From the NCBI GenBank assembly GCA_031308135.1, contig JAHLJT010009436.1:122055608-122119607 (forward strand): a DNA stretch of 64,000 nt. Reading direction: 5' to 3'. The notes beneath the pieces are model-generated. The model was not told where the DNA came from. It was given only the letters and a program-made list of their open reading frames with translations, and did not search any database. A program made the position numbers and the translations under genes. Origin of the DNA: Acheta domesticus (taxonomy: Eukaryota > Arthropoda > Insecta > Orthoptera > Gryllidae). Positions 23,807-36,500 of this stretch are shown piece by piece; position 1 is the first letter of the stretch, and each line of letters starts with the position of its first letter.

Positions 23807-25400
23807 TAGCGGTGCTACAAAATGGCAAAGACTTTCCCGTATTAGTTTTCAATTTCCTTGGGTCTGGGCTAGCTATTCGGAATTGCCATATACTCTCGCC
23901 AGCTGCCATCTATCACCGCCGAAAGCACCACCGAAAGCAGCAACATTTTTTTTTACATTTTCTTAGCTTTTCGGTTTCCTAATGGTAGAACGGAAATATT
24001 AATTTTAGTATATTAAAGAACAGTAAAACCTCGTTCTAAATGGCAATTTTCTTTGAAACATTTTAAGAAAACGCCTGTTTTTAAGAAAACGGCGTTTAAG
24101 CACTACTAAATATGCGAAATTTGAAGCTCTTTTTCACAGAAAAGTTTTGAGTTTTCAAAAAACTTCATTTAAAGTCATTTAAAGGATATGAACTCACAAA
24201 TACAATCGTGTTTACAAATTGCTGGTAATGTGCATATTATAGCATGTAATGGCTGACATGTAATTAAAGCATGTATTAAAGCTGGTAATGTGCATATTAT
24301 GAGAGATCTTTCACAAAAAACATTTGTATAATTTTTGAAAAAACGTAAGAGTATAGTTTGCACTATCCATTCGAAAAGTTTGAAGAAAAAAATGTATATC
24401 TTTTATAAAAATGGAGTTTGAGCGTTTCTGAAAAATGCGGAATTTTGAGCTAGTTTTCATAGAAAACGGTTGAGTTTTGCAGAATCTTTACTTGACATTA
24501 TTTAAAACACATGTACTCATAAATGTAATAATGTGAACAAATCGCTGCCAATGCAAATATTAACGACATGAGAGACAAGTCAAAAAAGTACAATTCTGTA
24601 ATTTTTGAAAAAACAAAAGAATACAGTAATTTGGTATTTATGTCATAACATAGACTACATTTAGCACTATCCTTACCAAAAGTTTAAAGAAAAAATATGA
24701 AGCCGTTTTTGAGAAAATCTGTTTTTTGTAATTTTTTAAAGTTGGAAATATTGCACGCAATATTGCATGAAAACTACTATAATTCTCAAAACAATGTACA
24801 TGACCTTAATGACGAGAACTCACTTTGGAGAACAACTTTAATTTGGAAGAAAAATCTCTATCTTCAATTTTACACTTGTAGGAAGACGCCGGAAAAAATC
24901 AGACTTACGCAATTTTCGAAAATTCAGAATTAACCGTGAAAATAAGACCTATGCCACCTTTAAAAGGTATTTTATCCTTACAAGCAATTTTAAAGAAGAA
25001 AATTGGAGCAGTTTTTGAGAAAATTTTGGAAATGTCCGGGGGCTTCACGTATATGAAGCCGTTTTTGAGAAAATCTGTTTTTTGTATTTTTTTTTTGTAA
25101 TTTGTAAAGTACCCCCAAATTTTGAAGAATGTTTTTCAAAATCGCGGCGCCTCGAGTGGAACCAGATCGGCCGGGGAATCTTCATTTTGGAAGAAATCGT
25201 ACTTATAGTTTCGGCGCTACGGTTGTTCACTGACTGACGGACGGATGTTTTGAAGAAAAAAAACAACACTTTTTCGGTATCAGGGGACCGAAAACCGGTA
25301 TTTCTGTTAAAATCTCGAAATCGATTTTCCGCAGCATTACATAACTTTCCCTATACTACGTATATTATTCCGTATATACGTACGTATACGGGAAAGTAAA
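23807..25400. mobile_element. Foldback family half-element (left end to core)
   Basis: It begins TAGCGGTGCTACAAAATGGC and runs through the AT-rich arm, the GACGGACGGA zone near 25235 and into the core (25342-25398). A short core fragment (TTACTTTCCCGTATG) recurs at 25516-25531 after a TA repeat. Confidence 0.75.
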
Positions 25401-25437
25401 AGTGTCTTAAATCATTATGCTGGTGAAAGCATATATG

Positions 25438-25500
<63 letters not shown>
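25438..25500. repeat. TA dinucleotide repeat
   Basis: About 62 bp of pure TA, between a foldback copy and a small core fragment. Confidence 0.95.
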
Positions 25501-25502
<2 letters not shown>

Positions 25503-25531
25503 TATCATCTACCTTTTTACTTTCCCGTATG

Positions 25532-26989
25532 AAATAACATACTCAGTCCGAAGTCAGAGCATGTTATTTCACTTGCGCTACTGTTTCACAGAACACTGCA
25601 ATCATTTACAAATTTGCAATAAATAGGTTCAATTTCCGTGCACTTTCTGAAAAGTACACCGAAATTATTCACACGTACACTAAATAGAGTAACTCACTAC
25701 AAACTTCGTTCACTGTGAGCCCGCTTATCTTCTGCCCATAGCGATACGAACAAGGTAAGTACTATTTAAAATTATAAGTACCGCATCAGACATTGGTGTG
25801 GGGCCACTAATTATACTGTGGTTGAAATAGTTAAGTCCCTTCAAGGTCACGAGCTGGCAGGAGAGGGGGGGGACACTCATTTAATCACAACCTTCGTTAC
25901 GAGTGAAATGTTTGGTATTGAAACTCGATTGTATGTCATGTTCCCCTCTCATTTAAGCCCGTAACCTTGAAAGGGCTTTCTGTTAGCTACATGCAACACT
26001 AATAGACGAATTGTCTAATATACTAGTTAAATGTGAATAAATATATTTGTGTTACACATTATAGTCCTTCGAAGGTAAAAGAAAAATGTTACACTCCCGA
26101 CGTTCTTGTCTACATCTTATTAAGTCTATGTAGCATACAATAGTGACGTGGAGACACGTTGACTCATATGTTTTTAAAATATGTTCAAATACATCAATCG
26201 AATATTCAACAAATATTGTACGATTTGAGTTTCTTATAACATTTAAAAAACATGCCCTTCTTCCAACCAATTATTTAAAGAATAAAAGATCTACGGGAAC
26301 AAGGCATGGCGTTTCAATCTCAAATTTTTAATTACTCTGTACTTTAGAACCATTTGATAAATTGTAAGAATCTATTTTGTCTATTATACTTCTAAAAATT
26401 GAAAGACTAAGTGGAGTAGCGTATTAGAAACAAATTAGACATCAATAGTCTCATGAAGAGCAAGCTTTTATGGTGGTGTTCCCTAAATTATTTACCACAC
26501 AATTGAAATGTGAATTTATCACCAATTCTAGTTCCTTCTTCATTTTAAGAAATGAATGTTTTATTAGTTAGGCAAAGATATTCTCGGAAAGCTTCTGAAC
26601 ATAAACGCAATCATATCAGAAGAATTCGTAAGTCGTATCTATTCGTAGAAGCAGAAAAAAAAACTTCTACACCACAAATTCTACTAAAACTTTTTTATAT
26701 AATGTGATTTAGAATCTTTCTTATAACTTCTGAACCAACTTGATAATAATAAATATTTTTGAAATATCGGTCGTTCACATTTCATTTAATTCAAATTGTC
26801 AAATAAATTAAAATTAATTTTCTCAATTTTCTTCATTTTAATGTACCTCAAAGGACAAGTGTTGCCCTAATGTTGCCCTAAAGGACAACAAGTGCCTGTT
26901 TCAAAACTAGCTATGTACATCTCGTGACACTATATGAGCAGTACATGGAAGAACGGAAAGGGTTTATTGGAAGTCTTAGGACGGAATCG
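25532..26989. other. No gene recognised
   Basis: Mostly AT-rich. GTTGCCCTAATGTTGCCCTA is a small tandem repeat near 26861. Confidence 0.5.
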
Positions 26990-27240
26990 AATTCTAAACG
27001 CTGAAAGAACCGCGCGAGGGGAATGGTGGCCACCGTTCACCTTTGAAGCTCTGAAACGTAATCTCCTGAGGGCGCGCATCACTTACGTTAATGGGCCGGT
27101 GGCGGGGCGGCGGTAGCGACCCCGCCCGGCCATTAACGAGGCAAGCCGCGGACGCAATTGCGTTACAATGCGGTGCGACGGGGGCGCTGGAGGAAGCTTA
27201 GCGAGGGCGCGGCACAGGAGGAGCATTTTGTGACGCGGGT
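26990..27240. other. GC-rich patch with a strong hairpin
   Basis: It contains a long inverted repeat at 27086-27138: CGTTAATGGGCCGG and GGCGGGG pair with CCCCGCC and CGGCCATTAACG around a short loop. Function unknown. Confidence 0.5.
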
Positions 27241-27955
27241 TCCTTCTGCACAATTCTAAAGGACGCCGATACTTCCGTAGGAAATTTCATCGCATAATCT
27301 CATTTAATTAGGCGTTGCCCCAGGAGGACACAACGGACACCACAGCGTCGTTTCGTAATGGCAGCAACTGCCAGGCAGTCTCTTCCCAGCTCACCTTGTA
27401 GCAGCATTTATCACACTGATTTCGTAATTAGTTGTGAAATTTCATTAACAATACAATGAATCTAAACACCCGATTCAAACGAACAATTTTTGGAGTAACT
27501 TGCAAAGAAGTAAAAATGCGATAGTATAATATTTTTCATCCATCACTTATGGTATTTTAACATACAAGAATCATACCAGTTGTTCTGTTAATAGCATTAT
27601 GTACAGCACAGGGTGTCTGAAACAACTGCGTGCTTTTTATTATTTTTCAGACTCTACAAGCCGTGTGAACCACTGTCTCAGAAATCAGCTTCACTCACAA
27701 ACATTTAAAAAAACAGAGGATCAAAAGCGAGTTGTCGATAGATTATTGCTAAAATACATTTTATAATCATACAAATTCTGAAATAACATTTTTTTTAAAA
27801 CTTCATATATTTCAAATGCATTAATAATGACAAAAGTACCAATAACAATATTTGTTCATTTAAAAAAGAGTGTATTCGAGGGACTCGACAAAGTCAATTT
27901 TTTAAATAGATTTGCTAAGAGTTATGTATAAGAATTCATCTGTAACAACAACAAG
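27241..27955. other. No gene recognised
   Basis: AT-rich DNA leading into the R4-like remnant. Confidence 0.5.
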
Positions 27956-28106
27956 AACTGGGAAGTGGAAGAATAAAAGATTGAAAAATGTAATAAATTG
28001 CTTTCTTTTGAACAGCCCACATTTTGCTCAGAGAATCATAGAGTAGACTTATAAGAGAATCGGAGTAGACTTTATAATCAACCGACTCTCTAGTCGTGAA
28101 TTAGAG

Positions 28107-28108
<2 letters not shown>
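27956..28108 (+). mobile_element. R4-like 3' end remnant, upstream copy A
   Basis: It matches the last coding bases and 3' UTR of the 28147-30710 element (shared AACAGCCCACATTTTGC, GGAGTAGA-TTTATA, CCGACTC and TAGTCGTG blocks) and ends in the same way in a TAA tract. It is more diverged and carries small insertions. The main copy inserted into the TAA tail of this older one. Confidence 0.7.

Positions 28109-28146
<38 letters not shown>
28109..28146. repeat. TAA tract between two R4-like copies
   Basis: It is the 3' tail of copy A and the 5' target flank of copy B. Confidence 0.95.
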
Positions 28147-28147
<1 letters not shown>

Positions 28148-30606
28148 CTGACTCAAAAACCGAATGGCAAAGCTGTTACTCCTTCAAAAGATGACGTCGA
28201 AGCATTTTGGGCAGGAATCTGGGAAGAGAGCAGATCCTACAACAAAGACGCATCTTGGCTTCAATCTGAAGTTGATGCTGCCGATGAATTTGTAGAAACA
28301 GTGGAAGATGTTCACCAATTCTCGGAAGAGGACCTCTTCCAAGCAATTAAGAACATGGGAAACTGGAAGTCCCCCGGGATTGATAAGATCCAGATTTATT
28401 GGATTAAGAAATTAACAGCAATACATTCTCATCTAGCAAAGGCTGTTAATAAAATTTTTGAAAACCCAAAGGAAATCCCGGAATGGCTCACACGCGGCAT
28501 CACGTATTTGCTACCCAAAGCGGGAGACAGCTCTTTGGCGAAGAACTACAGGCCAATTACTTGTCTGCCAGTACTGTACAAAGTTATAACTTCAGCTATA
28601 GCTGACAAAATGTATAGACATCTAGATAAGAATCATCTAATGCCAGCTGAACAAAAAGGATGTCGTAAAGGCTCTTATGGGTGTAAGGAAATCTTGCTAC
28701 TGAATAAAGTCATCTTGAATGATGTAAAGAAACGCAAACGTAATTTGAGCATGGCTTGGATTGACTACCAAAAGGCCTTTGATAGTGTACCACACGATTG
28801 GATTTTGAAGACCCTGGAGATCTATCGATTTCATCCTAGACTTGTTGAGTTTTGCAAGGCTAGTATGAAGTCGTGGAGTACCAGGTTACTAATCCACAGC
28901 GGAAAGGAAGCAGTAGAAACCAGAAGTATTCAGATTAACAGGGGTATTTTTCAAGGAGATTCACTATCCCCTCTGCTGTTTTGCATTAGTTTGATCCCAC
29001 TATCGAGACAGTTGTCGCAAGCTGACTTTGGTTTTAAGCTCCATGGTGATGAAAGGCCAGTATCACATTTGTTTTACATGGATGATCTGAAAGTGTTTGC
29101 CAAGAATGAAGTGATTCTCTCCCAAATGCTGTCTGTCGTGAATGACTTTAGCAATGACATCTGCATGAAGTTTGGTCTTGACAAGTGTGCAAAAATCAAT
29201 TTAAAAGAGGGAAACTCACAACGTCTGAGAACATTGAAATTGATACGCACACTGTGATTCAAGATCTTGAGCCAGGTAAAACTTACAAATATCTGGGCAT
29301 TGAAGAATGTGAAACCATCTCGAATGACAGAATGAAAGAGAGAATTCGTAGGGAGTATTATAGAAGAGTGAGACTGGTCCTGCAGTCCGCTCTGAATTCC
29401 AGGAATAAAATATCTGCAATAGGTAGTTTGGCGGTACCTGTAGCCGAATACAGTTTTGGACTAGTGGACTGGACTGAGCAAGAAATTCGCACCATGGATC
29501 GAAAAACCAGAAAACTGCTGACAATGCATCATGTTTCCCACCCTCGAGCTGATATACATAGACTTTATGTGGCACGTAAGGAAGGAGGAAGAGGCCTCAG
29601 ACAAATTGAGGCCTCCTGGCACAACGCAATAGTCGGGTTGGGTAACTATGTAGTCAGCCATCAAGACGACCCTCTAATGAGGCAGGTCATGAAATCTGAC
29701 CGAAGAATGGGAAACAGAGACATTGTTAGTGTAGCAAGAAACATTGCGAAGAAAACTAGGCAAGACACGTCGAATAACACGGACACTGAACCTCTGATGC
29801 TGCTAAACATGAAGTGTGAGACACAAAAAATGTTAAAGAAATCGTGGAGAGACAAACCACTCCACGGTCAATACCTAAAAAGAATGGACAAGGTGCAGAT
29901 CAATAAAGATCAATCATTTATGTGGCTTAAAAGGGGAAGGATGAAGCCAGAATCGGAAGCACTTGTAATAGCTGCCCAAGATCAGGCCTTGAGAACACGA
30001 CATTATGATAAAGCGGTTCTCAAAATTTCCCAAGATGACAAATGCCGCATTTGCCTGGAGCAAGTAGAAACCATTGATCATATTGTCTCAGCTTGTCCAA
30101 TCCTAGCAAAGACCGAATACCTTAAAAGACATGACAGGGTGTGTAGCTACCTCCACTGGCAGATCTGTACCGCCCTCGAAGTTCCAAACACATGCCCCAA
30201 GTGGTACGAACACTCACCGAAACCGGTGACGTCTGTTGGATTGTGTACGATATTGTACGACCAACAAATTCAAACTGATCGCACGATAGCGGCAAACAAA
30301 CCGGATATAGTTATCCGGGATTTGGCCAAAAAATCGTGTTTACTTATCGATGTTGCTGTACCTTGCGATCAAAACGTCGTTACCAAGGAGGCAGAGAAAC
30401 GTCTTAAATACAAGAGTTTGGAAATCGAGATCAGCCGAATGTGGGGCGTAAAAGCACAGGTCGTCCCGATAGTTATCGGAGCTCTGGGATTTGTTCCGCA
30501 AAATTTGAGTAAGAACTTGTCTAAACTCCCAGGTAATTCAAAAGATTGGGAAGTGCAAGAAATTGCTTTATTTGGAACAGCCCACATTTTGCGTAAAGTA
30601 TTGTAG
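28145..30606 (+). pseudogene. R4-like reverse transcriptase-endonuclease ORF with one frameshift
   Basis: The RT part (28301-29257, open upstream to 28145) has motif A (DYQKAFDSVPHDW), the QGDSLSPLLF motif and the catalytic YMDDL box near 29080. The frame breaks around 29205-29215, and the product continues in another frame from about 29185 to 30606; the shift fits a one-base loss. The second part has a CCHC knuckle (CRICLEQVETIDHIVSAC, near 30042-30095) and the endonuclease signature PDIVI ... LLIDVAVPCD ... KEAEKR. With the frameshift and missing 5' end this copy is probably inactive, although the rest is well preserved. Confidence 0.8.
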
Positions 30607-30710
30607 AGGCACTGACAGTCACCGAATCTGCTCCTTAGGTAGCTGGTTGCAACCTGGAGTAGATTTTATATTCAGCCGACTCATAAGATCTTTAGTCGTG
30701 ATGTAATGGA
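28147..30710 (+). mobile_element. R4/Dong-like non-LTR retrotransposon, 5'-truncated, in a TAA microsatellite
   Basis: The insert is bounded by TAA repeats on both sides (28109-28146 and 30711-30726). The 3' UTR after the stop (30604-30606) is about 100 bp and runs straight into TAA. It encodes reverse transcriptase, then a zinc knuckle, then a restriction-like endonuclease, the domain order of R2/R4-type elements. Dong elements of the R4 clade are known to insert into TAA repeats, so domain order and site agree. Coding sequence is open right up to the 5' microsatellite border, so the 5' end of the ORF is missing. Confidence 0.8.
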
Positions 30711-30726
30711 ATAATAATAATAATAA

Positions 30727-31023
30727 AATGAATTAAAAAACATTTGGAAGTCTCCTATTTCCCCATGGTCATATCAGTTGAAGTAGTTGTCACAGGAACT
30801 TTAAAAGAAATCTGGAGAATTTAGATATTAAAAATATCTTTGACGAAGCCCAGAAAGCCACCCTCCTTCAAACATATCATATTGTCAGAAAATTTTTAAA
30901 TGAGTGACATTCTTCTACGTCAGGATGAATTTCCTTCCTGCGCAGTCCGGGCCTAGTCTTATAACATCAATTGGACAGGTGAAATGTTTTCCCTGATAAA
31001 GCAGAGAAAATATGAAAAATCGA
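30727..31023. other. No gene recognised
   Basis: Unique-looking AT-rich DNA between TAA-rich blocks. Confidence 0.4.
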
Positions 31024-31284
31024 TGATGATGATAATAATAATAGTCGTATTGGTATGGCAGAATTGCGTTCTAGAGTGGCTGAAAATAAGCGGATAGGCT
31101 AAGAATGCAACGAGTTGTTGCACATCAAACAAAACAGAGAGCACGACACAATGAAATTGAACGATTCCACAGACGCAGTGCTCCTGTGATCCTGGATAAT
31201 AATAATAACAATAATAATAACAACAACAACTAACATATAATAATAATAATAATAATAATAAGGGATAGTAATAACAATAATAAC
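31024..31284. repeat. TAA-rich tract with an embedded 170 bp segment
   Basis: TAA-type repeats lie at about 31027-31043 and 31196-31284 and enclose an unrecognised segment (31044-31195). It may be another insertion in TAA DNA, but no coding or terminal signature was seen. Confidence 0.35.
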
Positions 31285-31570
31285 GTGGCCACTTGGCGCA
31301 GACGATTGCAGATGCCGTCATCTACGCTAAGGAGGCTGCAGGTTCGAGTCCTCTGTAGGCATGGTCGTATGTGTGATTGTCCCTTCACCCCTCATTATCA
31401 TCTTACCACCGCATTATTCATAATTCAAGGCGTAACAACCTTATCTTATCAAGGGATGCAGCCGTAAAAAATTGATTCATATACTTTGTACATATGTTAA
31501 TCTCTCCGGGGCCTCGGAAGATAACGTGTAGGGTGGCCATTAATGGCCGATACAATAATAAAAATAACAT
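31285..31570 (+). mobile_element. tRNA-derived SINE, second type
   Basis: It begins TGGCCACTTGGCGCAGACG (A box-like) and carries the B box GGTTCGAGTCC at 31340-31350. The body ends in an A/T-rich tail (caataataaaaataac). It follows a long TAA-rich tract. No cloverleaf can be folded from the whole segment. Confidence 0.55.
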
Positions 31571-31869
31571 TAGTAATAACAATGATAATTTACTTCATTA
31601 ATTCTTATATGATGTGTGCTTTGAATTCTGTATGAGCAACGCCACAAACACGTACATTTTTCCTGAATAAACCGAGCAAAGATACGCTTCCAATTATATC
31701 TCCGAGTAAATACATCCTTCTGAGGGAGGAAATATACAAATTCCTGATTTCACATTATTTCGGATAACTATGTTTCTATTACATTATATCACACTTGCCA
31801 TCATACTGTCCAGCGTTGACGAAACGGATTGACCATCAGCATATTACATCACTGCGTTTTTTGAGAAAC

Positions 31870-32110
31870 CCCGCACGTGAATTAGCCGGAAGCGAGCAAA
31901 ACGAATGAGGGGAGGGGAGTGGGGGCGTTCCATGTGCGCGGCCTCGCGGCCGCAGTTGCGACAGTGACCTCCGACCGTCCGCCGCGGCCGAGGGGGCGCG
32001 CTATCTCCGAGTGCGGACGATGAGCAGCCCGCGCGTTTAGTGCTGCGGGACGGCGCGCCCAAGACGGAGCTCTGCAATCCATCTGCACGGGAGGTAGGTT
32101 TCTTACTTCT
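31870..32110. other. GC-rich island 1.3 kb upstream of the receptor's first exon
   Basis: CpG-dense (GCGGCCTCGCGGCCGC near 31940) with overlapping unrecognised ORFs. It could be an upstream promoter or noncoding first exon of the receptor gene; the sequence does not decide. Confidence 0.35.
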
Positions 32111-33285
32111 GTATGTTATGTTCTGTACGGGTTTGGCACCATAGGCGGGCGCAGCGGGGGACACAGCGTCCGTGGCCTGCTTAAAATTTTCAAAGGGACG
32201 CTATAGCCTCATGCAATACAAACTTTTTTCCTTGTTCACTCCCTGTTTTATTCTTATTATATTCTGAGAATTTGATGAATATCCATTATATATAAAGAAA
32301 GCAAATTGAGGAATACATAATGTCAGACTTGTCAAAATATCTTTGGTATGGGCTGTCCCACCAACGTATTTCCTCCATTGCTAATTTTGGATACTGATTT
32401 TGGCAACTGTTTCTAAAATTAAATCATTGAAATGTAGTGTTGTGGGCGTTAGAATCGTACATCGAAATCATTTGTTTGTTTAGTATATATCAGACCACTT
32501 CACATTTGTACTTCTACTTTTGTATATTGTTATTTTAAGAGATTCTGAAACAACTATAGAATGCCAAAAGGAATTAGCAGTGGTGGTAATGTGAGCGATG
32601 TTATATTTCCAATTTCTCTGAAAACCCTCATCAGTAGCATTTATTATCACGTTTTCTAAAAGGATAAAAACGTATTAACACAAATATTCTACATTTCGTC
32701 ATTTTTGTTAAAAAAATTATCTCTGGTAAAAACAAAATGTAATATCCTGCAGATACATAAATGTAACGCTACTTGACACCAACGAGAAAATTCTTCAGTG
32801 AATTTAAAGGAACTTTTCATTTGCGTGTTTTCAAACAAAAATATTGTTTTGCAAGTGCAGGTAAAATTGACATTCTTCTATTTGAAGATATCATCACTTA
32901 AACAAAAGTTTTTATACCACAGCAGAAACGACAAGAAACTTTATTCGCGACATCGAACTTTAGACTTTATTTATCTGTTCTTATCAAGTCATGTGTATGT
33001 TGATATAATGTAACGTTCATTTTGTTTTACTACCCAGTGTTATGTGGGAATTTTAAGGAAGGACTACGAATTCTTTAGATATGTAGGCAGAGGTGCGGAG
33101 AACAAACAAATATTGGGCGTGTCTTTTAATTAATAATAGTATATAAATTTGAATCAACTCTTTGAAATAGCAATTTCTGTACTTTGGCATGTTTGGTCAC
33201 AATGAGCAAGAAAATAACTGAAATTATAAATCTGTTATATTTCAGACTCTTGCTTGGACTCAGCCTTTCGGCGTTTTGCGCCCTA
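32111..33285. other. No gene recognised upstream of the receptor promoter
   Basis: AT-rich with only short ORFs. Confidence 0.5.
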
Positions 33286-33455
33286 TTATTTGAAGTGACA
33301 GCCCGCGAAGGACGCCGCCGCGGAGAGCCACGCAGTAGCCGCGCAGGCCATGCCTCGTTGACATCACGTGCGCCGCACAATACGTGATCGACGTCCGTGC
33401 ACTCTCCCTACGCTCAAGCGGGACTTCCCATCCGCCTAACCTGCTCAAATCTGCA
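33286..33455 (+). promoter_or_regulatory. Probable promoter/5'UTR of the FN3 receptor gene
   Basis: A CpG-rich stretch directly precedes the signal-peptide ATG in otherwise AT-rich DNA. It contains a CACGTG E-box near 33365. No clear TATA box was seen. The transcription start cannot be fixed from sequence alone; the assignment is inferred from position and composition. Confidence 0.35.
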
Positions 33456-33552
33456 ATGGCTGCGGATCCACAGACTGGATGTTTGACACTACTGACGGGC
33501 CTGTTGCTACTCTCGTTCCTCCATGGAACTCTCTGTACGCCATCTGACACAG
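33456..33552 (+). CDS. FN3 receptor exon 1: signal peptide
   Basis: The ATG sits in a fair start context (ctgcaATGg). It opens a 32-codon exon with a hydrophobic core (CLTLLTGLLLLSFLHG), a typical secretory signal, with likely cleavage near the cysteine that follows. An in-frame upstream ATG at 33384 would bury the hydrophobic core deeper, so 33456 is preferred. The exon ends ACACAG|GTAAAG in phase 1. Intron 1 is 6.9 kb. Confidence 0.75.
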
Positions 33553-36500
33553 GTAAAGTTGTTGAAACCGACCTTGAAATGTGCTGCAGAGGGGCGAGCA
33601 TGTTTTTGCCCATTCAGACAATTGTATTTTGCCCCTGTTCTAGAGGGCACGGACACTCGTAACGCTGGCGGGTAAGCCAGATAATTTGAGAGGGGAAGTG
33701 TCACTTGCAAGTCGATAAGGGAACGGCAAGAGATGAAAGAATCATTTTATTCAAAAATTAATTAATTGATGCGTAGCATAGTTTAACTAACAAATACATA
33801 GAGAAAACATACCTACATCGTTAGTGAAAGCTCTTTTAATGAGAATATAGATGAATTAGTAATGAAAATCTGCCACAAATAGAACGCACAAAGTTGTGCG
33901 TTAAATCCAAACAATGTTTGGATCAACAATGTTTGGATCCAATCAGTGTTTGGAAAAAAAAGCGGCAAATTATGAGCTAAACTAATTGTGATTGGATGAA
34001 ATGGTCGTCTTAACTCCTAGGCATGGTATACTAGGTATACTTGCATTATTAGCTGATTTAGAGCCGTGGTCCTGCTAACTTCCACTGGAAGTTAGCATGA
34101 ACACCGATTTTTTTTATGAAAATGACCCGCGACAAATTTTTCGTTTTCACATCTTAAAAACGGCAAAAAAGGGCAAATTATGAACTATATAGTTTGGTGA
34201 CTGGATGAAATGGTCCTGTTAACTTCATGGATGTCTTTCCAAAACAGGTGCCATTAATAACAAAAGCAATTTCTCTTAGTTAGCAGTTACTCTTCTCATA
34301 TTGGTACAAATTTGCTGCAAACGTATACAATATGACATATCGTATAATTTTTGCAGCAAATTTGAACCAATGTGAGAAGAGCAACAGAGGGAAATTTCCA
34401 AAAAAGTATTTCGTATAAAGTAAATGTATTTCACAATAGAATCGAACATTTGTGGTCAATTAATTATCAATGAACATCTATCGGTATAGTAGCAATTCAA
34501 ATCTTGAGAATGAGAAATTGCTTTTGTTATTAATGGCACCTGTTTTGGAAAGACATCCATGAAGTTAACAGAACCATTTCATCCAGTCACCAAACTGTAT
34601 AGCTCATAATTTGCCCTTTTTTGCCGTTTTAAGATGTGAAAACGAAAAATTTGTCGCGGGTCATTTTCATAAAAAAATCGTTGTTCATGCTAACTTCCAG
34701 TGGAAGTTAGCAGGACCACAGATCTAAATCAGCTAATAATGCAAGTATACACACCAAACTGTAATACAAATTTTCCGCTATTTATTTCTAAACGATTAGG
34801 TTAGGAACTTTGAAGATGTCTGCGATACAAGTTTCACTGAATCTGCTGCAGCTCCTTTGCTTCCTACATAAAAGTTTGAAGAAGCGCCAGGACACAATTC
34901 ATAATAATTTGTGGATTTTGAGATACTTAATTGATCTAGATCTTCTTCTGGAATATATGACAGCTGTAGATTTTTTAATGACATACTTGTACACTCATTA
35001 TCTTTATTCCCCATATTATTTGGAATTAAGACTTCGAAAAGCACTTTTATTGTTTTATCGCCCATAATTTAAATAACGGTGTACATAGAAAAACTAGTGA
35101 TGCTACAATTTGCCGCGGTGCTCGCAATCTACCAGCCTTCATTGTCCCGCACCATAGCGGACAAATGTAAAGTGGTGATGCTTTGGGGTATCATTGGCTA
35201 CAATGTGCAATCTCGCCTCATACGTATTGAGGGCAATCTAAACAGCAACCGCTACGTTGGGGAGGTTTGAGTGCCAGAGGTACTGCCCCTCCCGCAAGCA
35301 GCTCCACATGCCATATTTCAGCCGGACAATGTCCCACCTCATGAGGCGAGGAATGTGTAAGCTTTCTGAGAAGAACGACGGATATCACTACTTCCTTGGC
35401 CCGCACGTTCGCCTGACATGTCGCCCATCTAACATGTCTGGGATATGATCGGTCAGAAACTTGTTCGTTCTGGTCTTCCTGCAGCCACTGTCGATGCTTT
35501 GTGGTCACGCATTGAAATCGCATGACAGTAAGTTCCCCAGTGGCTTATCCAGGTTCTCTTTGAATCCATCTGATGGCAGCACGTGGCGGCTTCACACCGT
35601 ACTAAATTCTCAAGGTCAAAATGCAGGTACAGTTCTGTAATTCTAATCATTTGTATGTTGTGATATTCCTAATATGTGGAATAAATTTCATAGTAGTAGT
35701 ATGTCACCTTCTTGGTGTTGCAATTTTCACAAACATCAGTGAATGTTTCAAATTAACTTCAAGAAACGACAATTTGGAGTTAATAAGAATTAAAACCCCG
35801 CCATCACTGGATTGAGCACGATCACATCTAACAATATCAAACACAGACGTATCAGCAAAATTCTGCTGACAGAATATGTGATTTAAGCCAGATCTCAGTT
35901 ATAAGCCAGATCTCAGCTATAATAATAAAGTCAAAACAACCTGTATCATAAATAAACAAAGATTTAAGTTTGTTAGCTTTACTCATCGCATTCTGATAAT
36001 AGCAGTGATATTAGAAACCTCTCGATGTTGGCTAATTAAGACAGATCTGTCGGTACCACCGGGGATTGTTTAACAGGTCTCTTTACTATCATTGGGATGT
36101 CTCCAACAAACTGATCCACAAGGTTTCTTCTCTCGATTTCCGGCTTCATCGTCGCTCCGCATGTAGATCCTTCATTTTCTTCAGTGGACTTGAAGTGCGA
36201 TGCAGGGAAGCACTTAAAACCAGCTAGTTCTAGATAGGCAGTTTGATCCATCCACCATTTTCAGAATAATTGAAGAAAATCTTGTGTTTCTCCCTGTTAA
36301 AAAATACCAGTTTCAAAGGATGAGGTTAAGCCGCTGTAGAATTTGCCGCTATTGAAAAATCTAAGTATAGTCTAAGCTTTCCTGACGACGTAGCTTGTTG
36401 AGGATAATGCGATTTAGCGTATCAAAATCATTGGAGACATCTTGCAGAAAAATTATTCTCGCTGTCAGATAATACTGATGAGGCATTACAACCAGAATGA

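Noticed and set aside
29185..29257. Two separate overlapping genes in the R4-like element
   Set aside because: The RT product continues in the second frame without loss of conserved order, so one ORF broken by a frameshift explains it better.
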